From Cellvibrio sp. PSBB006 (GTDB taxonomy: Bacteria; Pseudomonadota; Gammaproteobacteria; Pseudomonadales; Cellvibrionaceae), in assembly GCF_002162135.1 (NCBI RefSeq), contig NZ_CP021382.1:2664001-2728000 (forward strand): 64,000 bases of DNA, given 5' to 3'. The notes under the pieces were generated by a model that ran no database searches, was not told the DNA's origin, and saw nothing but the letters and a program-made list of their open reading frames with translations. Positions within the stretch are counted from its first letter, which is position 1, and every line of letters starts with the position of its first letter. Of this stretch, positions 43,339 to 53,234 are shown one piece after another. A program made the position numbers and the translations under genes.

Positions 43339-44493
43339 ATGAAAACCCTAACCCGCCCCTATTCTTTACTCGCTATAGCATTGGGCCTGCTGCTGGGTGC
43401 CGGTGCGGCGCACAGCAAAACCATCAACGTCAAGACGGAAACCACACCCTTGCGCGTCGTCACCGTCACGGACGGGTTAAAGAATCCCTGGGGTCTGGAT
43501 TTTCTGCCGGACGGCAAGATGATTGTCACCGAGCGCAGCGGTCAGATGCGCATCGTTGAAGCCAATGGCACCAAAGGGCCAGCGCTGAAAGGCTTACCGG
43601 ATATTATTGTGCGCGGCCAGGGCGGTTTGCTCGATGTCACCGTGGCACCGGATTTTGCGACGAGCAAGCGCGTGTACTTTGCGTTTTCTGAACCCGCCAA
43701 AGAAGGTAAAGGTAATAGCACCGCTGTTGCTTATGGCGTGTTGAAAGGTGATGCGCTGGAAGATGTTACGGTGGTCTTCAGCCAACAGCCCAAGTTTGAT
43801 AGCACAGCGCATTTCGGTTCGCGCATTGTGTTCACACCCGACGGCAATATGTTTATCACCTTGGGTGATCGCTACGCGCGTATGGACGATGCCCAAACTC
43901 TCGATAACCACCACGGCAAGGTCGTGCGCATTAAACCCGACGGCAGCGTGCCGGAAGATAACCCGTTTGTAAAAACCGAAGGTGCCTTGCCCGAGATTTG
44001 GTCTTACGGCCACCGCAATGTGCAGGGCGCGGCGTTGCATCCGACCACCGGCAAACTCTGGACCGGCGAGCATGGCCCACAGGGCGGTGATGAAATTAAC
44101 CTCGACGAGCCAGGCAACAATTACGGTTGGCCGGTAATTACCTACGGTGAAAATTACGGTGGCGGCAAGATCGGTATCGGCACGCATAAAGAAGGCATGG
44201 AACAACCGCTGCACAAGTGGGTGCCATCTATCGCGATTGCCGGCATGACCTTTTATACCGGTGATAAATTTCCCGAGTGGAAAGGCAATTTGTTGGTGAG
44301 TGCATTGCGCGGACAAACACTGGCCCGACTGGTGTTGGATGGCAACAAGATCACCCACGAAGAACGTTTGCTGCAAGAGGAAGTGGGCGAACGTTTGCGC
44401 GATGTGGTGCAAGGACCGGATGGTTTTGTGTATCTCATCTCTGATGAAAGCAACGGCAAGATTTTTCGCCTTGAACCCGCCGTCAAAAAATAA
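43339..44493 (+). CDS. PQQ-dependent aldose sugar dehydrogenase (YliI-like)
   Basis: Exported six-bladed propeller enzyme of 384 aa. Signal peptide 1-26 (AHS-K). Blade motifs seen: NPWGLDFLPDGKMIVTERSG, GGLLDVTVAPDF, IWSYGHRNVQGAALHP, GEHGPQGGDEIN and NYGWPVITYG, all typical of the soluble aldose dehydrogenase family using PQQ. Oxidises sugars in the periplasm. No PQQ synthesis genes are in the window, so the cofactor must come from elsewhere. A weak hairpin follows at 44537-44559. Confidence 0.92.
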   Translation: MKTLTRPYSLLAIALGLLLGAGAAHSKTINVKTETTPLRVVTVTDGLKNPWGLDFLPDGKMIVTERSGQMRIVEANGTKGPALKGLPDIIVRGQGGLLDVTVAPDFATSKRVYFAFSEPAKEGKGNSTAVAYGVLKGDALEDVTVVFSQQPKFDSTAHFGSRIVFTPDGNMFITLGDRYARMDDAQTLDNHHGKVVRIKPDGSVPEDNPFVKTEGALPEIWSYGHRNVQGAALHPTTGKLWTGEHGPQGGDEINLDEPGNNYGWPVITYGENYGGGKIGIGTHKEGMEQPLHKWVPSIAIAGMTFYTGDKFPEWKGNLLVSALRGQTLARLVLDGNKITHEERLLQEEVGERLRDVVQGPDGFVYLISDESNGKIFRLEPAVKK

Positions 44494-44536
44494 TTACCAC
44501 GGGTGACACTGCCACGGATTGTTGTCTATGGCATCC

Positions 44537-44559
44537 TGCGCCGGAATACGCTTCCGGCG
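44537..44559. terminator. Hairpin between convergent genes
   Basis: Perfect 9-bp stem GCGCCGGAA (44537-44545) / TTCCGGCGC (44551-44559), 5-base loop TACGC. No T run; placed between convergent genes, so a bidirectional terminator or a small palindromic repeat. Confidence 0.55.
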
Positions 44560-44582
44560 CTTACCTCCGCTTTCTATCCCAC

Positions 44583-45005
44583 TCAATATTTTTCAGCAGC
44601 GCTTGGCGGCAGGGAACAACCGTATACCCGGCAGTAGCGTTTATCAGCCCAGCGTTCATAAAAATGATCTACCAGCCGGGCGAACAAACGCCACCGCAGG
44701 GGCTGTAATAAAAAGCCGAAGGGCGTGAACGACCAGGCGGCGACGCTCGCATCCATATCCATCAACCAGCGTCCATCCGCCTGTTTCAAATGCAAACGGC
44801 GCAACAAGCGTTCGCGTTCATCCGCCGACAAACTCAACATGTCATGCACATTGATCAATTGCAATCCCGTCGCTTTGAATTTATTGAGCCAGTGCATTTC
44901 GCGCAGGCAGATGGGGCATTGGCCATCGTAAAACAGGGTGGCTTTATCCAGCACAAATGAAACGATTTCAGTAGAGGATTTATTGACAACAGGCGAGTTG
45001 CGCAC
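44583..45005 (-). CDS. DUF393 (DCC) thioredoxin-like protein
   Basis: A 140-aa stand-alone DUF393 protein: ATLFYDGQCPICLREM carries the DxxCPxC signature, with FTPFGFLLQPLRW and FYERWADKRYC typical of the family's C-terminal half. Presumed redox function; no signal peptide. It starts at GTG 45005, with a weak ribosome site, or at an internal codon. A related domain is fused to DUF4166 at 10928-11944. Confidence 0.85.
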   Translation of the reverse strand: MRNSPVVNKSSTEIVSFVLDKATLFYDGQCPICLREMHWLNKFKATGLQLINVHDMLSLSADERERLLRRLHLKQADGRWLMDMDASVAAWSFTPFGFLLQPLRWRLFARLVDHFYERWADKRYCRVYGCSLPPSAAEKY

Positions 45006-45277
45006 GATCGGTCACCTTCAAAAAAGGACAGCATTGACGCGTTAATGAATAGCTACGCAGTTAATGAATCGCTGTGCGTTACTGGGTCTATACGCGCTTA
45101 CTATAAGGCTGGATCAGGCATGAATATAAATCAAGGCAAGGCGACAAAAATTCCCCGCGTGACCAGCACAAGCTAAACGCAAGCAACCTGCTTGCAACCA
45201 ATTAGCACGATTGCGATCTTTTACTGGATTTATCCGGTATAAGCGGCTATTTTTTCGCAACCTGTCGAGGAGGCTTC

Positions 45278-46300
45278 ATGACTTATAGCTCGCTGCAACA
45301 ACCTGCTGATGCGTTATTCCACAAAAAAGAGACGGCGCCGCGCGTCACCACCGGGGTTTTGCTGGTTAACCTGGGTACGCCGGATGCGCCCACCACACCC
45401 TCGGTGCGCACCTATCTTGCAGAATTTCTTTCCGACCCGCGGGTCATTGAAATTCCGCCTCTGGCGTGGAAGCTGATTTTGCACGGCATTATCCTGCGCG
45501 TGCGCCCGAAAAAATCAGCGGCGTTATATAAAAGCATCTGGACCGACGAAGGCTCACCCTTACTGGCTATCAGCCAACGTCAACTGGCCGCCATTCAACA
45601 AGAGCTGGGCAGCGACGTCAGTGTCAAACTGGGCATGCGTTACGGCAACCCATCCATCGCCAGTGCGCTGCGGGAATTTCGTGAAGCCGGTATTCGCCGC
45701 ATCATTGTGTTGCCGCTGTACCCGCAATACGCCGCACCCACCACCGGCTCTGTATTCGATGCCATCGCGCGGGAGTTGATGACTTGGCGCTGGGTACCGG
45801 CCTTGGATTTTGTCAATGGTTATGCCGATAACCCGCTGTATATTGATTCTCTGGCGCAGAGCATCAAAGAGCATATTGATACGCAGGGCTTACCACAAAA
45901 AATACTTTTTTCTTACCACGGCATGCCGAAACGTAACCTGGATTTAGGTGATCCCTATTATTGTTTTTGTATGAAGACCACGCGCCTGGTGGCGGAAAAA
46001 TTGGGGCTCGATAAAGACATCTGTTTATCCACTTTTCAGTCGCGCTTTGGCTACGCGGAATGGTTGCAGCCTTATACCGATAAAACGCTGGAGGAGTTAC
46101 CATCCAAAGGCGTCAAAAATATTGCGATTGTATCGCCGGCATTCAGTGCTGATTGCCTGGAGACGTTGGAAGAATTGGCCGAACAGAATCGCGAGATTTT
46201 TTTGCATCACGGTGGCGAGTCCTACCACTATATTCCCGCCTTGAATGATCGCCCCGATCATATTAATGCGCTGGTCGACATTATCCGCAAGAAGCTATGA
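45278..46300 (+). CDS. hemH: Ferrochelatase
   Basis: Last enzyme of haem synthesis (inserts iron into protoporphyrin IX), 340 aa. Hallmarks: LLVNLGTPDAPTTPSVRTYL, the catalytic-His motif FSYHGMP, GDPYYCFCMKTTRLV, STFQSRFG and SPAFSADCLETLEEL. Start ATG 45278 has GAGGAGG upstream. Single gene. A dispersed palindrome starts just after its stop. Confidence 0.96.
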   Translation: MTYSSLQQPADALFHKKETAPRVTTGVLLVNLGTPDAPTTPSVRTYLAEFLSDPRVIEIPPLAWKLILHGIILRVRPKKSAALYKSIWTDEGSPLLAISQRQLAAIQQELGSDVSVKLGMRYGNPSIASALREFREAGIRRIIVLPLYPQYAAPTTGSVFDAIARELMTWRWVPALDFVNGYADNPLYIDSLAQSIKEHIDTQGLPQKILFSYHGMPKRNLDLGDPYYCFCMKTTRLVAEKLGLDKDICLSTFQSRFGYAEWLQPYTDKTLEELPSKGVKNIAIVSPAFSADCLETLEELAEQNREIFLHHGGESYHYIPALNDRPDHINALVDIIRKKL

Positions 46301-46301
46301 C

Positions 46302-46330
46302 TGTCGAATTAGCGTAGCGCAATCCGACAC
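46302..46330. repeat. Dispersed palindromic repeat, copy 3
   Basis: TGTCGAATTAGC...GCAATCCGACAC core, one base after the hemH stop codon and immediately upstream of the MFS frame. Confidence 0.8.
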
Positions 46331-46335
46331 CACAC

Positions 46336-47589
46336 TTGCGGCGTAAACGGAGGAGTTTGCTGGTCAAGACATTCATGCATTCCTTAGCAACCCGCCATGG
46401 CATTCCCTACTTTGTGATATTCAGCACCGGGCACGGTTTATCGTCGCTCGGCAGTTGGATGCAAAAAACGGCAGTGGGTTGGTTGACCTGGGAACTGACC
46501 CATTCGCCAGCCTGGGTAGGCGCCATTGCCATGAGCGATTTGATCGCGGCCTTGTGGGTCGCACCGCTGGCGGGCGCGGTGACTGATCGCAGCAATCCTT
46601 TTCGTCTGATGTTACTCACCCAAACATTGCTGATTCTGCTGACGCTGGTCCTCTGGGCCATGACGGCCAGCGGCGTATTGACCATCTGGTTATTACTCGC
46701 GTGGTCGATCACCGATGCCAGCGTGCAAGGTTTTAATCAACCGGTGCGCATGGTGGTGATCGGTTCACTGGCGCCGCCGGAACGCATGTCGCAGGCCATC
46801 GCCACCAATTCCATTGCTGTGAACCTGGCCCGCAGTCTCGGCCCGGCGATTGCCGGTCTGGTGATGGTGACCGGCCATATCGAACAGGTTTTTCTGATCA
46901 ATGCGTTTTCGTTTATCGCACTGGTGACTGTGATCGTATGGGTACGCCATCACATTAACCGACCGGGCTTATCGCCACGCACCGCGCATATTCTGCACGA
47001 CATCCATTCAGGATTTTCCTATATCCGTCACACACCGGTGATTGCGGCACTGTTTGCGCTGGCACTGGGTTTTGCGTTACTCGCGCGGCCGTTCAGCGAA
47101 TTATTTCCAGCTATCGCGGGGGATATTTTGCGCGGTGGCCCGCAAACCTTGTCGTGGTTAATGAGCGCGCAAGGATTCGGTGCTTTGCTCGGCGCAATCT
47201 GGATGTTAAAAGCCAAGCCCGCCGATCATTTAATTAAAATCACCTTCGGTGCCGCCATCGGTATTGCTGCAACCCTGATGATTTTTTCATTCACGACGCA
47301 ACTAGAATGGGTGGTGTTGATCATCGCCATTGCCGGTGTTTTTCATGTGGTGTGCAATATCGGTATGCAAACCATGGCGCAAACACTGAGCGAACCTGCC
47401 ATGAAAGGCCGGGTGATGGCACTGTACGGTTTGATCTTTCGCGCCGGCCCGGCACTGGGTGCGTTTATCTTCGGTGCTTGCGCACAATGGGTGAGTTTGC
47501 AGTGGTTGCTCGGCGCAGCGGCGGCTGTGTTTGGCATCATGGTGTTGGTGAAGTTGCCATACATCCGGCGGGTTTATTTCAGAACTTAA
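46336..47589 (+). CDS. MFS transporter (EntS/TMEM-like multidrug type)
   Basis: A 417-codon frame with 10-12 membrane helices. Seen: GLSSLGSWMQKTAVGWLTW, VAPLAGAVTDRSNPFRLML (loop 2-3 motif) and NSIAVNLARSLGPAIAG. Closest by eye are MFS_3/enterobactin-exporter-like multidrug efflux members. The start is unclear: the frame opens at TTG 46336, ATG is at 46375, and a GGAGG site lies at about 46349-46354, six bases before an in-frame CTG. ATG 46375 gives a 404-aa protein beginning at helix 1 and is plausible. Confidence 0.85.
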   Translation: MRRKRRSLLVKTFMHSLATRHGIPYFVIFSTGHGLSSLGSWMQKTAVGWLTWELTHSPAWVGAIAMSDLIAALWVAPLAGAVTDRSNPFRLMLLTQTLLILLTLVLWAMTASGVLTIWLLLAWSITDASVQGFNQPVRMVVIGSLAPPERMSQAIATNSIAVNLARSLGPAIAGLVMVTGHIEQVFLINAFSFIALVTVIVWVRHHINRPGLSPRTAHILHDIHSGFSYIRHTPVIAALFALALGFALLARPFSELFPAIAGDILRGGPQTLSWLMSAQGFGALLGAIWMLKAKPADHLIKITFGAAIGIAATLMIFSFTTQLEWVVLIIAIAGVFHVVCNIGMQTMAQTLSEPAMKGRVMALYGLIFRAGPALGAFIFGACAQWVSLQWLLGAAAAVFGIMVLVKLPYIRRVYFRT

Positions 47590-47716
47590 AAACTTGATCC
47601 CGGCTACAGCGTGTGGCTTGGGCGTGTATATCGCTGAAGCGTTCGCGGATGCGTTGATCGAGGGTTTCATCTTTTGCCCACCATTGCTGGGGGGTTAATT
47701 CAGAGAACCAAGAAGC
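47579..47716 (-). pseudogene. DUF924-family remnant
   Basis: Between the MFS gene and cysA, a 46-codon minus-strand run without a start reads WFSELTPQQWWAKDETLDQR, then IRERFSDIHAQATRC, before diverging to a stop inside the MFS 3' end. This is the N-terminal DUF924 pattern (FWFxELTPxQWWxKDxxxDxxIRxRF). The first codons are lost and a stop lies just upstream at 47717-47719, so it is a decayed fragment. Confidence 0.62.
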
Positions 47717-47728
47717 CTAATCTGACAA

Positions 47729-48787
47729 TCATTGCAAAAACACCTTGGAATTAACAGGTTTGGCATAAACCCTGGCGCCAGGTTGTAAATGAATTAAACG
47801 TTCCTGCGAGCGCGGCAATTCCACATGAAAAATATCCTCGCTGAGTGCATGGCGCAATTCAATGCGCAACACCGAACCCGCCGTACTGATACTGTCCACT
47901 GTCGCTTCGATAAAACCCTCCCCCTGGGGTTCCGCTTGTAGTTCAATATCGTGCGGCCGAACATAAGCAACAGCAGCACTGTCTTTAACGCTCGCGTGTT
48001 CCGGGGCCGGTAATTTGTAATCGCCGATATGGGCCCAGCCTTCGCTGACACGACTGTGAAATAAATTCACCTGTCCGATAAAGTCATACACAAATGGACT
48101 GGCAGGATTATTGTAAACCTTATCCGGCGAACCGATCTGTTCGATCTTACCTTTGTTTAACACCACAATGCGATCCGCTACTTCCATGGCCTCTTCCTGA
48201 TCGTGGGTGACAAAGATCGAGGTGATATGCAAGTCATCGTGCAAACGACGCAACCAGCGACGCAAGTCTTTACGGACTTTTGCATCGAGTGCACCGAAGG
48301 GTTCATCGAGCAATAACACTTTTGGTTCTACCGCGAGCGCACGAGCCAAGGCAATACGTTGACGTTGACCGCCGGAAAGCTGATCCGGATAACGATCGGC
48401 GAGCCAGTCCAGTTGCACGAGGCGCAACAATTCATGAACGCGCTCAGCAATGTCTTTTTTATTCGGGCGTGTGTGTTTGGGTCGCACGGTCAACCCGAAG
48501 GCCACGTTATCAAACACCGTCATATGACGAAACAGTGCATAGTGTTGAAACACAAAACCTACTTGCCGCTGGCGCACATGGACGTTAGTGGCGTCTTCGC
48601 CGTGGAATTCCACTACGCCGCTATCCGGTTGTTCGAGACCGGCAATAATGCGCAGGAGTGTGGTTTTACCGCAGCCGGAGGGGCCAAGCAGCGCGACCAG
48701 TTCACCGGTGGGGAAATCCAGTGAAACGTTATTCAACGCGGAAAAACTGCCGAAGTTTTTGTGGATTTTTTTGACCTGGATGCTCAT
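47729..48787 (-). CDS. cysA: Sulfate/thiosulfate ABC transporter ATP-binding protein
   Basis: ATPase of the sulfate importer, 352 aa. Walker [10 protein letters not shown] (about residues 36-44), signature [10 protein letters not shown], Walker [13 protein letters not shown] and switch His in [10 protein letters not shown]; the C-terminal regulatory (TOBE-like) region is present. It works with CysT and CysW at the inner membrane and Sbp in the periplasm. Last gene of the locus; a dispersed palindrome lies between it and cysW. Confidence 0.96.
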   Translation of the reverse strand: MSIQVKKIHKNFGSFSALNNVSLDFPTGELVALLGPSGCGKTTLLRIIAGLEQPDSGVVEFHGEDATNVHVRQRQVGFVFQHYALFRHMTVFDNVAFGLTVRPKHTRPNKKDIAERVHELLRLVQLDWLADRYPDQLSGGQRQRIALARALAVEPKVLLLDEPFGALDAKVRKDLRRWLRRLHDDLHITSIFVTHDQEEAMEVADRIVVLNKGKIEQIGSPDKVYNNPASPFVYDFIGQVNLFHSRVSEGWAHIGDYKLPAPEHASVKDSAAVAYVRPHDIELQAEPQGEGFIEATVDSISTAGSVLRIELRHALSEDIFHVELPRSQERLIHLQPGARVYAKPVNSKVFLQ

Positions 48788-48869
48788 GATGTTTCTCGTT
48801 GCGTGAATAAATAGAGTGCTACTTTTTTGGAATCTCTGGTGTCAGGGACAATGCCTTTGGCCACCATGG

Positions 48870-48905
48870 TGTCGGATTACGTCTTGCGGCTAATCCGACC
48901 TACGG
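48870..48905. repeat. Dispersed palindromic repeat, copy 4
   Basis: TGTCGGATTACG...TAATCCGACCTACGG, 8 bp after the cysW stop (minus strand) and inside the sulfate operon. The arms GTCGGATTA and TAATCCGAC are perfect here. Confidence 0.85.
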
Positions 48906-48913
48906 ATGGTCAG

Positions 48914-49810
48914 TCAGGTTTGTTGTTGGGCAGCGCGGATGGATTTTTCGCGCTCCCGTGTGTGCTGCCATTCCAGTAAAGATTTCACCAATAGCGTGAT
49001 CAATGCCAAACCGGCAAGTAACGAGGCAGCAGCAAAGGCCGCCGCAAATTGATATTCGTTGTATAAAATTTCAATATGCAACGGCAGCGTGTTGGTCTGG
49101 CCGCGAATATGGCCGCTAACGACACTCACTGCACCAAACTCACCCATGGCACGCGCGTTACACAAGATAATGCCGTAGAGCAAACCCCATTTAATGGACG
49201 GCAACGTCACTCGCCAAAAAGTTTGCCAACCACTGGCGCCCAACGTGAGCGACGCTTCTTCATAGGATGTGCCCTGCTCTTCCATCAAGGGAATTAATTC
49301 GCGTGCGATAAACGGAAAGGTGACAAACACGGTGGCCAATACAATGCCCGGCACGGCAAAAATAATGTGTATGTTGTTGTCGGAGAGCCAGGGGCCAAAC
49401 CAACTCTGCGCGCCGAAGAGCAGCACATAAATTAAACCAGCCACCACCGGCGAGACAGCAAAAGGCAAATCGATCAAGGTGATCAATGCCTGCTTGCCAC
49501 GAAACTGGAATTTGGTGATCGACCAGGCTGCGGCCAAACCGAATATGACATTGAGCGGCACAGCGATGGCTGCCGCCAACAAGGTTAATGTAATCGCATG
49601 CCAGGCATCGGGTTCGGTAATGGCCGCCCAATACACATCGGCACCGCGCGAAAAGGCTTCGGTAAATACGGCGATTAATGGCACCACTAAAAACAGCGCT
49701 AAAAAAAGCAATGCCATACTGATTAACGTCATTTGCATCCATAAAGGTTCTGTGGTGGCATCGGTCGCTTTGCGGGTGCGACGGCCCAGGGAAGATACAG
49801 CACCGCTCAT
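48914..49810 (-). CDS. cysW: Sulfate ABC transporter permease CysW
   Basis: Permease subunit of 298 aa with six membrane helices and the EAA loop EEASLTLGASGWQTFWRVTLP that docks on CysA. Typical features are RELIPLMEEQGTSYEEASL and GAVSVVSGHIRGQT. It begins one base after the cysT stop, so the two are coupled. N-terminal 30 residues are hydrophilic. Confidence 0.95.
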   Translation of the reverse strand: MSGAVSSLGRRTRKATDATTEPLWMQMTLISMALLFLALFLVVPLIAVFTEAFSRGADVYWAAITEPDAWHAITLTLLAAAIAVPLNVIFGLAAAWSITKFQFRGKQALITLIDLPFAVSPVVAGLIYVLLFGAQSWFGPWLSDNNIHIIFAVPGIVLATVFVTFPFIARELIPLMEEQGTSYEEASLTLGASGWQTFWRVTLPSIKWGLLYGIILCNARAMGEFGAVSVVSGHIRGQTNTLPLHIEILYNEYQFAAAFAAASLLAGLALITLLVKSLLEWQHTREREKSIRAAQQQT

Positions 49811-49811
49811 A

Positions 49812-50636
49812 CTAGGCTCCTGCCCGCTTGCTACTCCAGTGTTGCAAGAAATTGATCAGCAACAGCAGGACAAAGGAAAAGGTTAACAACACCACCGCCA
49901 GGGCAGCAGCACCGGCGTAATTGTATTGCTCCAGTTTGGAGACAATTAATAAGGGCGTGATCTCGGTGCGAAACGGCATATTGCCGCTGATAAACACCAC
50001 CGAACCGTATTCGCCCACCGCGCGGGCAAATGCCAACGCGAAGCCGGTGAGCAAGGCGGGTAACAACGCGGGCAATAAAATCCGCTGGAAGATATGCCAA
50101 CGATTTGCACCTAAACTCGCGGCGGCTTCTTCAATCTCTCGTTCCAATTCTTCCAGCACCGGCTGCACGGTGCGCACGACAAAGGGCAAACCAATAAAAG
50201 TCAACGCGACGATCACGCCCAGCGGCGTGTAAGCCACTTTAATGCCGAGTGGCGTGAGCCATTGGCCGATCCAGCCTTGCGGTGCGTAAAGTGCAGTGAG
50301 CGCAATACCCGCCACGGCGGTGGGCAAGGCGAAAGGTAAATCCACCAAGGCATCAACAATTTTTTTGCCAAAGAAATCGTAGCGCACCAGCACCCAGGCT
50401 ACGACAAACCCAAACACTAAATTGATCAGCGCACCAATAAACGCAGCGCCGAGACTCAAGCGATAACTCGCTACCGCTTGCGGATCGAGCACCGTTGCCC
50501 AAAACTCCGACCAGGTAAGCGTCATGGCTTTGGCAAATAAAAAGGCGAGCGGGATGAACACAATCAAACTCGCATAAAATGCAGCGTAGCCAAGGGACAA
50601 CCCGAAACCGGGAATAACAGAAGATCGACGACTCAT
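49812..50636 (-). CDS. cysT: Sulfate ABC transporter permease CysT (CysU)
   Basis: Permease partner of CysW, 274 aa and six helices. FGLSLGYAAFYASLIVFIPL, DLPFALPTAVAGIAL, the EAA loop EEAAASLGANRWHIFQRILL and GEYGSVVFISGNMP are family hallmarks. Lies 66 bp after sbp and directly before cysW on the same strand. Confidence 0.95.
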   Translation of the reverse strand: MSRRSSVIPGFGLSLGYAAFYASLIVFIPLAFLFAKAMTLTWSEFWATVLDPQAVASYRLSLGAAFIGALINLVFGFVVAWVLVRYDFFGKKIVDALVDLPFALPTAVAGIALTALYAPQGWIGQWLTPLGIKVAYTPLGVIVALTFIGLPFVVRTVQPVLEELEREIEEAAASLGANRWHIFQRILLPALLPALLTGFALAFARAVGEYGSVVFISGNMPFRTEITPLLIVSKLEQYNYAGAAALAVVLLTFSFVLLLLINFLQHWSSKRAGA

Positions 50637-50702
50637 GAAACACCTTTAAAAAAAACCCGCACTGAATTTGTGTTTTATTGCGGGCGCTGCCCTCAGCAGA
50701 CG

Positions 50703-51713
50703 TTAATTCGTTCCAGGCTTGTAGATCTTGTCGAACACACCGCCGTCATTGAAATGGGTTTTCTGGGCTTTCTGCCAACCACCAAATTCCTCATCCACGG
50801 TAATCAGGTCAACGTTCAAAAATTGCGCTGCGTACCTGGCTGCAATCGCAGAATCACGCGGACGATAAAAATGTTTACCCGCAAGGTTCTGGCCGGTTTC
50901 GCTATACAAAAACTCCAGATAGGCTTGTGCAACTTTACGCGTACCGTGCTTGTCGACATTTTTATCCACGATAGTCACGGGCGGTTCAGCCAAAATCGAC
51001 AGCGAAGGAACCACAATTTCAAAGGTGCCCTTGCCAAATTCCTTTTCAGCGAGAAACGCTTCGTTTTCCCATGAGAGAAAAACGTCACCAATACCGCGTT
51101 GTGCAAATGTTGTGGTCGATCCCCGCGCACCTGAGTCCAGGACCGGGACGTTTTTGTAGAGTTTTTCGATGAACGCTTGCGCTTTTTCATCCGAACTATA
51201 TTTCTTTTTCGCGTAGGCCCAACCGGCCAGATAATTCCAGCGCGCGCCGCCCGAGGTTTTCGGGTTTGGCGTAATGACTTCAATGCCCGGTTTTACCAGA
51301 TCATCCCAATCCTTGATATTTTTGGGATTACCTTTACGCACCAGAAACACGATAGTCGATGTATAGGGCGAACTGTTGTGCGGCAAACGTGACTGCCAAT
51401 CCTTGGGAATTAATCCACGCTCTTCATGGATAGCATCAATATCGTAGGCCAATGCCAGAGTCACAACGTCTGCCTCAAGGCCATCGATAACGGCACGCGC
51501 CTGCTTGCCAGCTCCGCCATGGGATTGGCTGATGCTGACTTTTTGTTTGTTGGCTTTTTGCCAATGGTCTGCGAAGGCTTTGTTAAATTCCACGTAGAGT
51601 TCGCGCGTAGGGTCATAGGAAACGTTTAATAGTTTGACATCCTGCGCGTATGCAACGCTGGCAAAGCCAAGTGACAGGACCAGCAATGTATTTTTCAGAT
51701 AACGAGTAATCAT
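50703..51713 (-). CDS. sbp: Periplasmic sulfate-binding protein
   Basis: Substrate-binding protein of 336 aa that delivers sulfate to CysTW. Signal peptide about residues 1-24 (AYA-Q). Hallmarks: [57 protein letters not shown] and [21 protein letters not shown]. Start ATG 51713 has AAGGAA upstream; 51767 would add an unlikely extension. CysP is an alternative name, since Sbp and CysP differ little. Confidence 0.95.
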   Translation of the reverse strand: MITRYLKNTLLVLSLGFASVAYAQDVKLLNVSYDPTRELYVEFNKAFADHWQKANKQKVSISQSHGGAGKQARAVIDGLEADVVTLALAYDIDAIHEERGLIPKDWQSRLPHNSSPYTSTIVFLVRKGNPKNIKDWDDLVKPGIEVITPNPKTSGGARWNYLAGWAYAKKKYSSDEKAQAFIEKLYKNVPVLDSGARGSTTTFAQRGIGDVFLSWENEAFLAEKEFGKGTFEIVVPSLSILAEPPVTIVDKNVDKHGTRKVAQAYLEFLYSETGQNLAGKHFYRPRDSAIAARYAAQFLNVDLITVDEEFGGWQKAQKTHFNDGGVFDKIYKPGTN

Positions 51714-51828
51714 GATCAGGTTCCTTACAAAAAAAAGCGTGTATATAAATCGAATAAGTGTTGGCATGGTGAATCAGGCTATGCGCAGCAACATCGGTAA
51801 TTGCTTGAAAAATACTTCATGATTTCCC

Positions 51829-52887
51829 TTAAAAACTGTGATCAAAACCAACGGCAAAGGTGTTATCCGCCAGGTCGGCGTTATCCACATCCAGCGCGGA
51901 ATAGTAGGTAAATATCTTGGTCTTGCTACCCAGGCTATAGTCCAGGCCCACTGCTGCCAGCGTGCCTTCTTCGTCGCTGACATTTGCTTCGGCGATGCCG
52001 TATTGCGCTTTTACTTTAAACCTGTCGATATTCCAGGCGCCGGAGATTAAATAGCTGGTGTCCTCTGCTTCGCTACCGGCAACAACATCGCTGGCTTGTT
52101 GCACCAGTGCTCCCAATTCAAATGAGCCCCGTTTGGCCGTGCCCACCGCTCGGATTACATCAGCACGGACAATACCATCGAGACTGCGACGCGCCAGTTG
52201 GTTACTGTCGTAGGCAATAGCGCCATAAAAAATGCCGTTATCTGCAACCAACGACGCGGAAAGGGTATCGGTCAAACCATCGTCTACCTCGCCGTCGAGA
52301 TCTACATCCGCACCTTCCGGCGTAACAAACGCAAGATTGGCGGTGAATAATTTGGCGAGCCTGGGTGTGGAGTATTGGACGATATTGTTCACGCGATTCT
52401 GACCGCCGAGCAGAACATCAATGTCTGCTTTCAGATCGTTAAACTGATCAACTTTGCCTTCGATGACTTTTAGCGGCGTATCGAATTTTCCACCAATCAC
52501 GCGACCAAAGCTGCCTTGCAATCCGGCGTAAATATTGCGTTGTACAAAGGGACTGCTACCGCCGTCGTCCGCATCAGTTTCGTATTCCGCGAGATACACC
52601 ACCGTCAAACCGGTATTCTCTAATGCCTGTTCGCCTTTGATCCCCAAGCGTGAAGCATTGGAATTAAGCTCCCACTGGTCAACCACAGCAGGAGCCTGGA
52701 GAGCAATGACGCGAGCCGCGCCTTCGTGATCAAATTGATCGAGAGTAATATTCAGTTTTCCGTAAATAATCGGCGGATTAGCCAACGCGTGCTGAGCGTT
52801 AAGCCCCAAGGCCGCAGTCACAGCTAATGAAAAAAGTGTGGGCGTGTAAAACGATCGACGCAACGACCGCAGGTGTTGAAATGACAT
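51829..52887 (-). CDS. Outer-membrane porin of the sulfate locus
   Basis: A 352-aa general porin: signal peptide about 1-36 (HALA-N), then a 16-strand-type barrel beginning YGKLNITLDQF and ending with the terminal Phe (FAVGFDHSF). Motifs like NASRLGIKGEQALENTGLTV and GGKFDTPLKVIEGKVD are typical of Porin_4 proteins. It lies between the YezD-like gene and sbp on the same strand, so it probably widens sulfate entry and shares its regulation. Confidence 0.9.
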   Translation of the reverse strand: MSFQHLRSLRRSFYTPTLFSLAVTAALGLNAQHALANPPIIYGKLNITLDQFDHEGAARVIALQAPAVVDQWELNSNASRLGIKGEQALENTGLTVVYLAEYETDADDGGSSPFVQRNIYAGLQGSFGRVIGGKFDTPLKVIEGKVDQFNDLKADIDVLLGGQNRVNNIVQYSTPRLAKLFTANLAFVTPEGADVDLDGEVDDGLTDTLSASLVADNGIFYGAIAYDSNQLARRSLDGIVRADVIRAVGTAKRGSFELGALVQQASDVVAGSEAEDTSYLISGAWNIDRFKVKAQYGIAEANVSDEEGTLAAVGLDYSLGSKTKIFTYYSALDVDNADLADNTFAVGFDHSF

Positions 52888-52970
52888 GTTAATCTCCAGA
52901 ATTAACTTATCACTTCCGGCGGTCCGGTCAGTGTTGATGGTGTGTATGTTCTTTTAGAATGCGCGGTAAT

Positions 52971-53147
52971 TTATTTAGCGTTTTCGCTTTTATCAAACCG
53001 CTTTTTCTCGCGACGTTCCAGTTGCACGATCCGGCCATTGTGGACAGATATTTCCAGCGAGCCGTATTGAATTTGCGCCAGGATTTGCTTGATTTCCTTC
53101 AGCACATCTTCATCGATAGCAATGGATTCATTCGTTGGGCTTGCCAT
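52971..53147 (-). CDS. YezD-family (DUF2292) small protein
   Basis: A 58-aa protein. The frame starts at ATG 53147 and ends at TAA 52971-52973. DEDVLKEIKQILAQIQYGSL, EISVHNGRIVQLERREKKR match the DUF2292 pattern (I..aL..irfGsveiviqdgrvvqIer). These proteins recur at the head of sulfate/sulfur-assimilation operons, as here. Probable small regulator; mechanism unknown. Confidence 0.85.
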   Translation of the reverse strand: MASPTNESIAIDEDVLKEIKQILAQIQYGSLEISVHNGRIVQLERREKKRFDKSENAK

Positions 53148-53234
53148 GACGGTATCTCAATAACAACTGATTGCTCAGCGACGGCGCCATACTAATCAAC
53201 GCTCATCTGGCCGCAAAAGATTTATTTTTTATTA

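Noticed and set aside
52959-53195. Plus-strand 78-codon frame in the sulfate leader
   Set aside because: It is antisense to the YezD-like gene, which has the clear family pattern.
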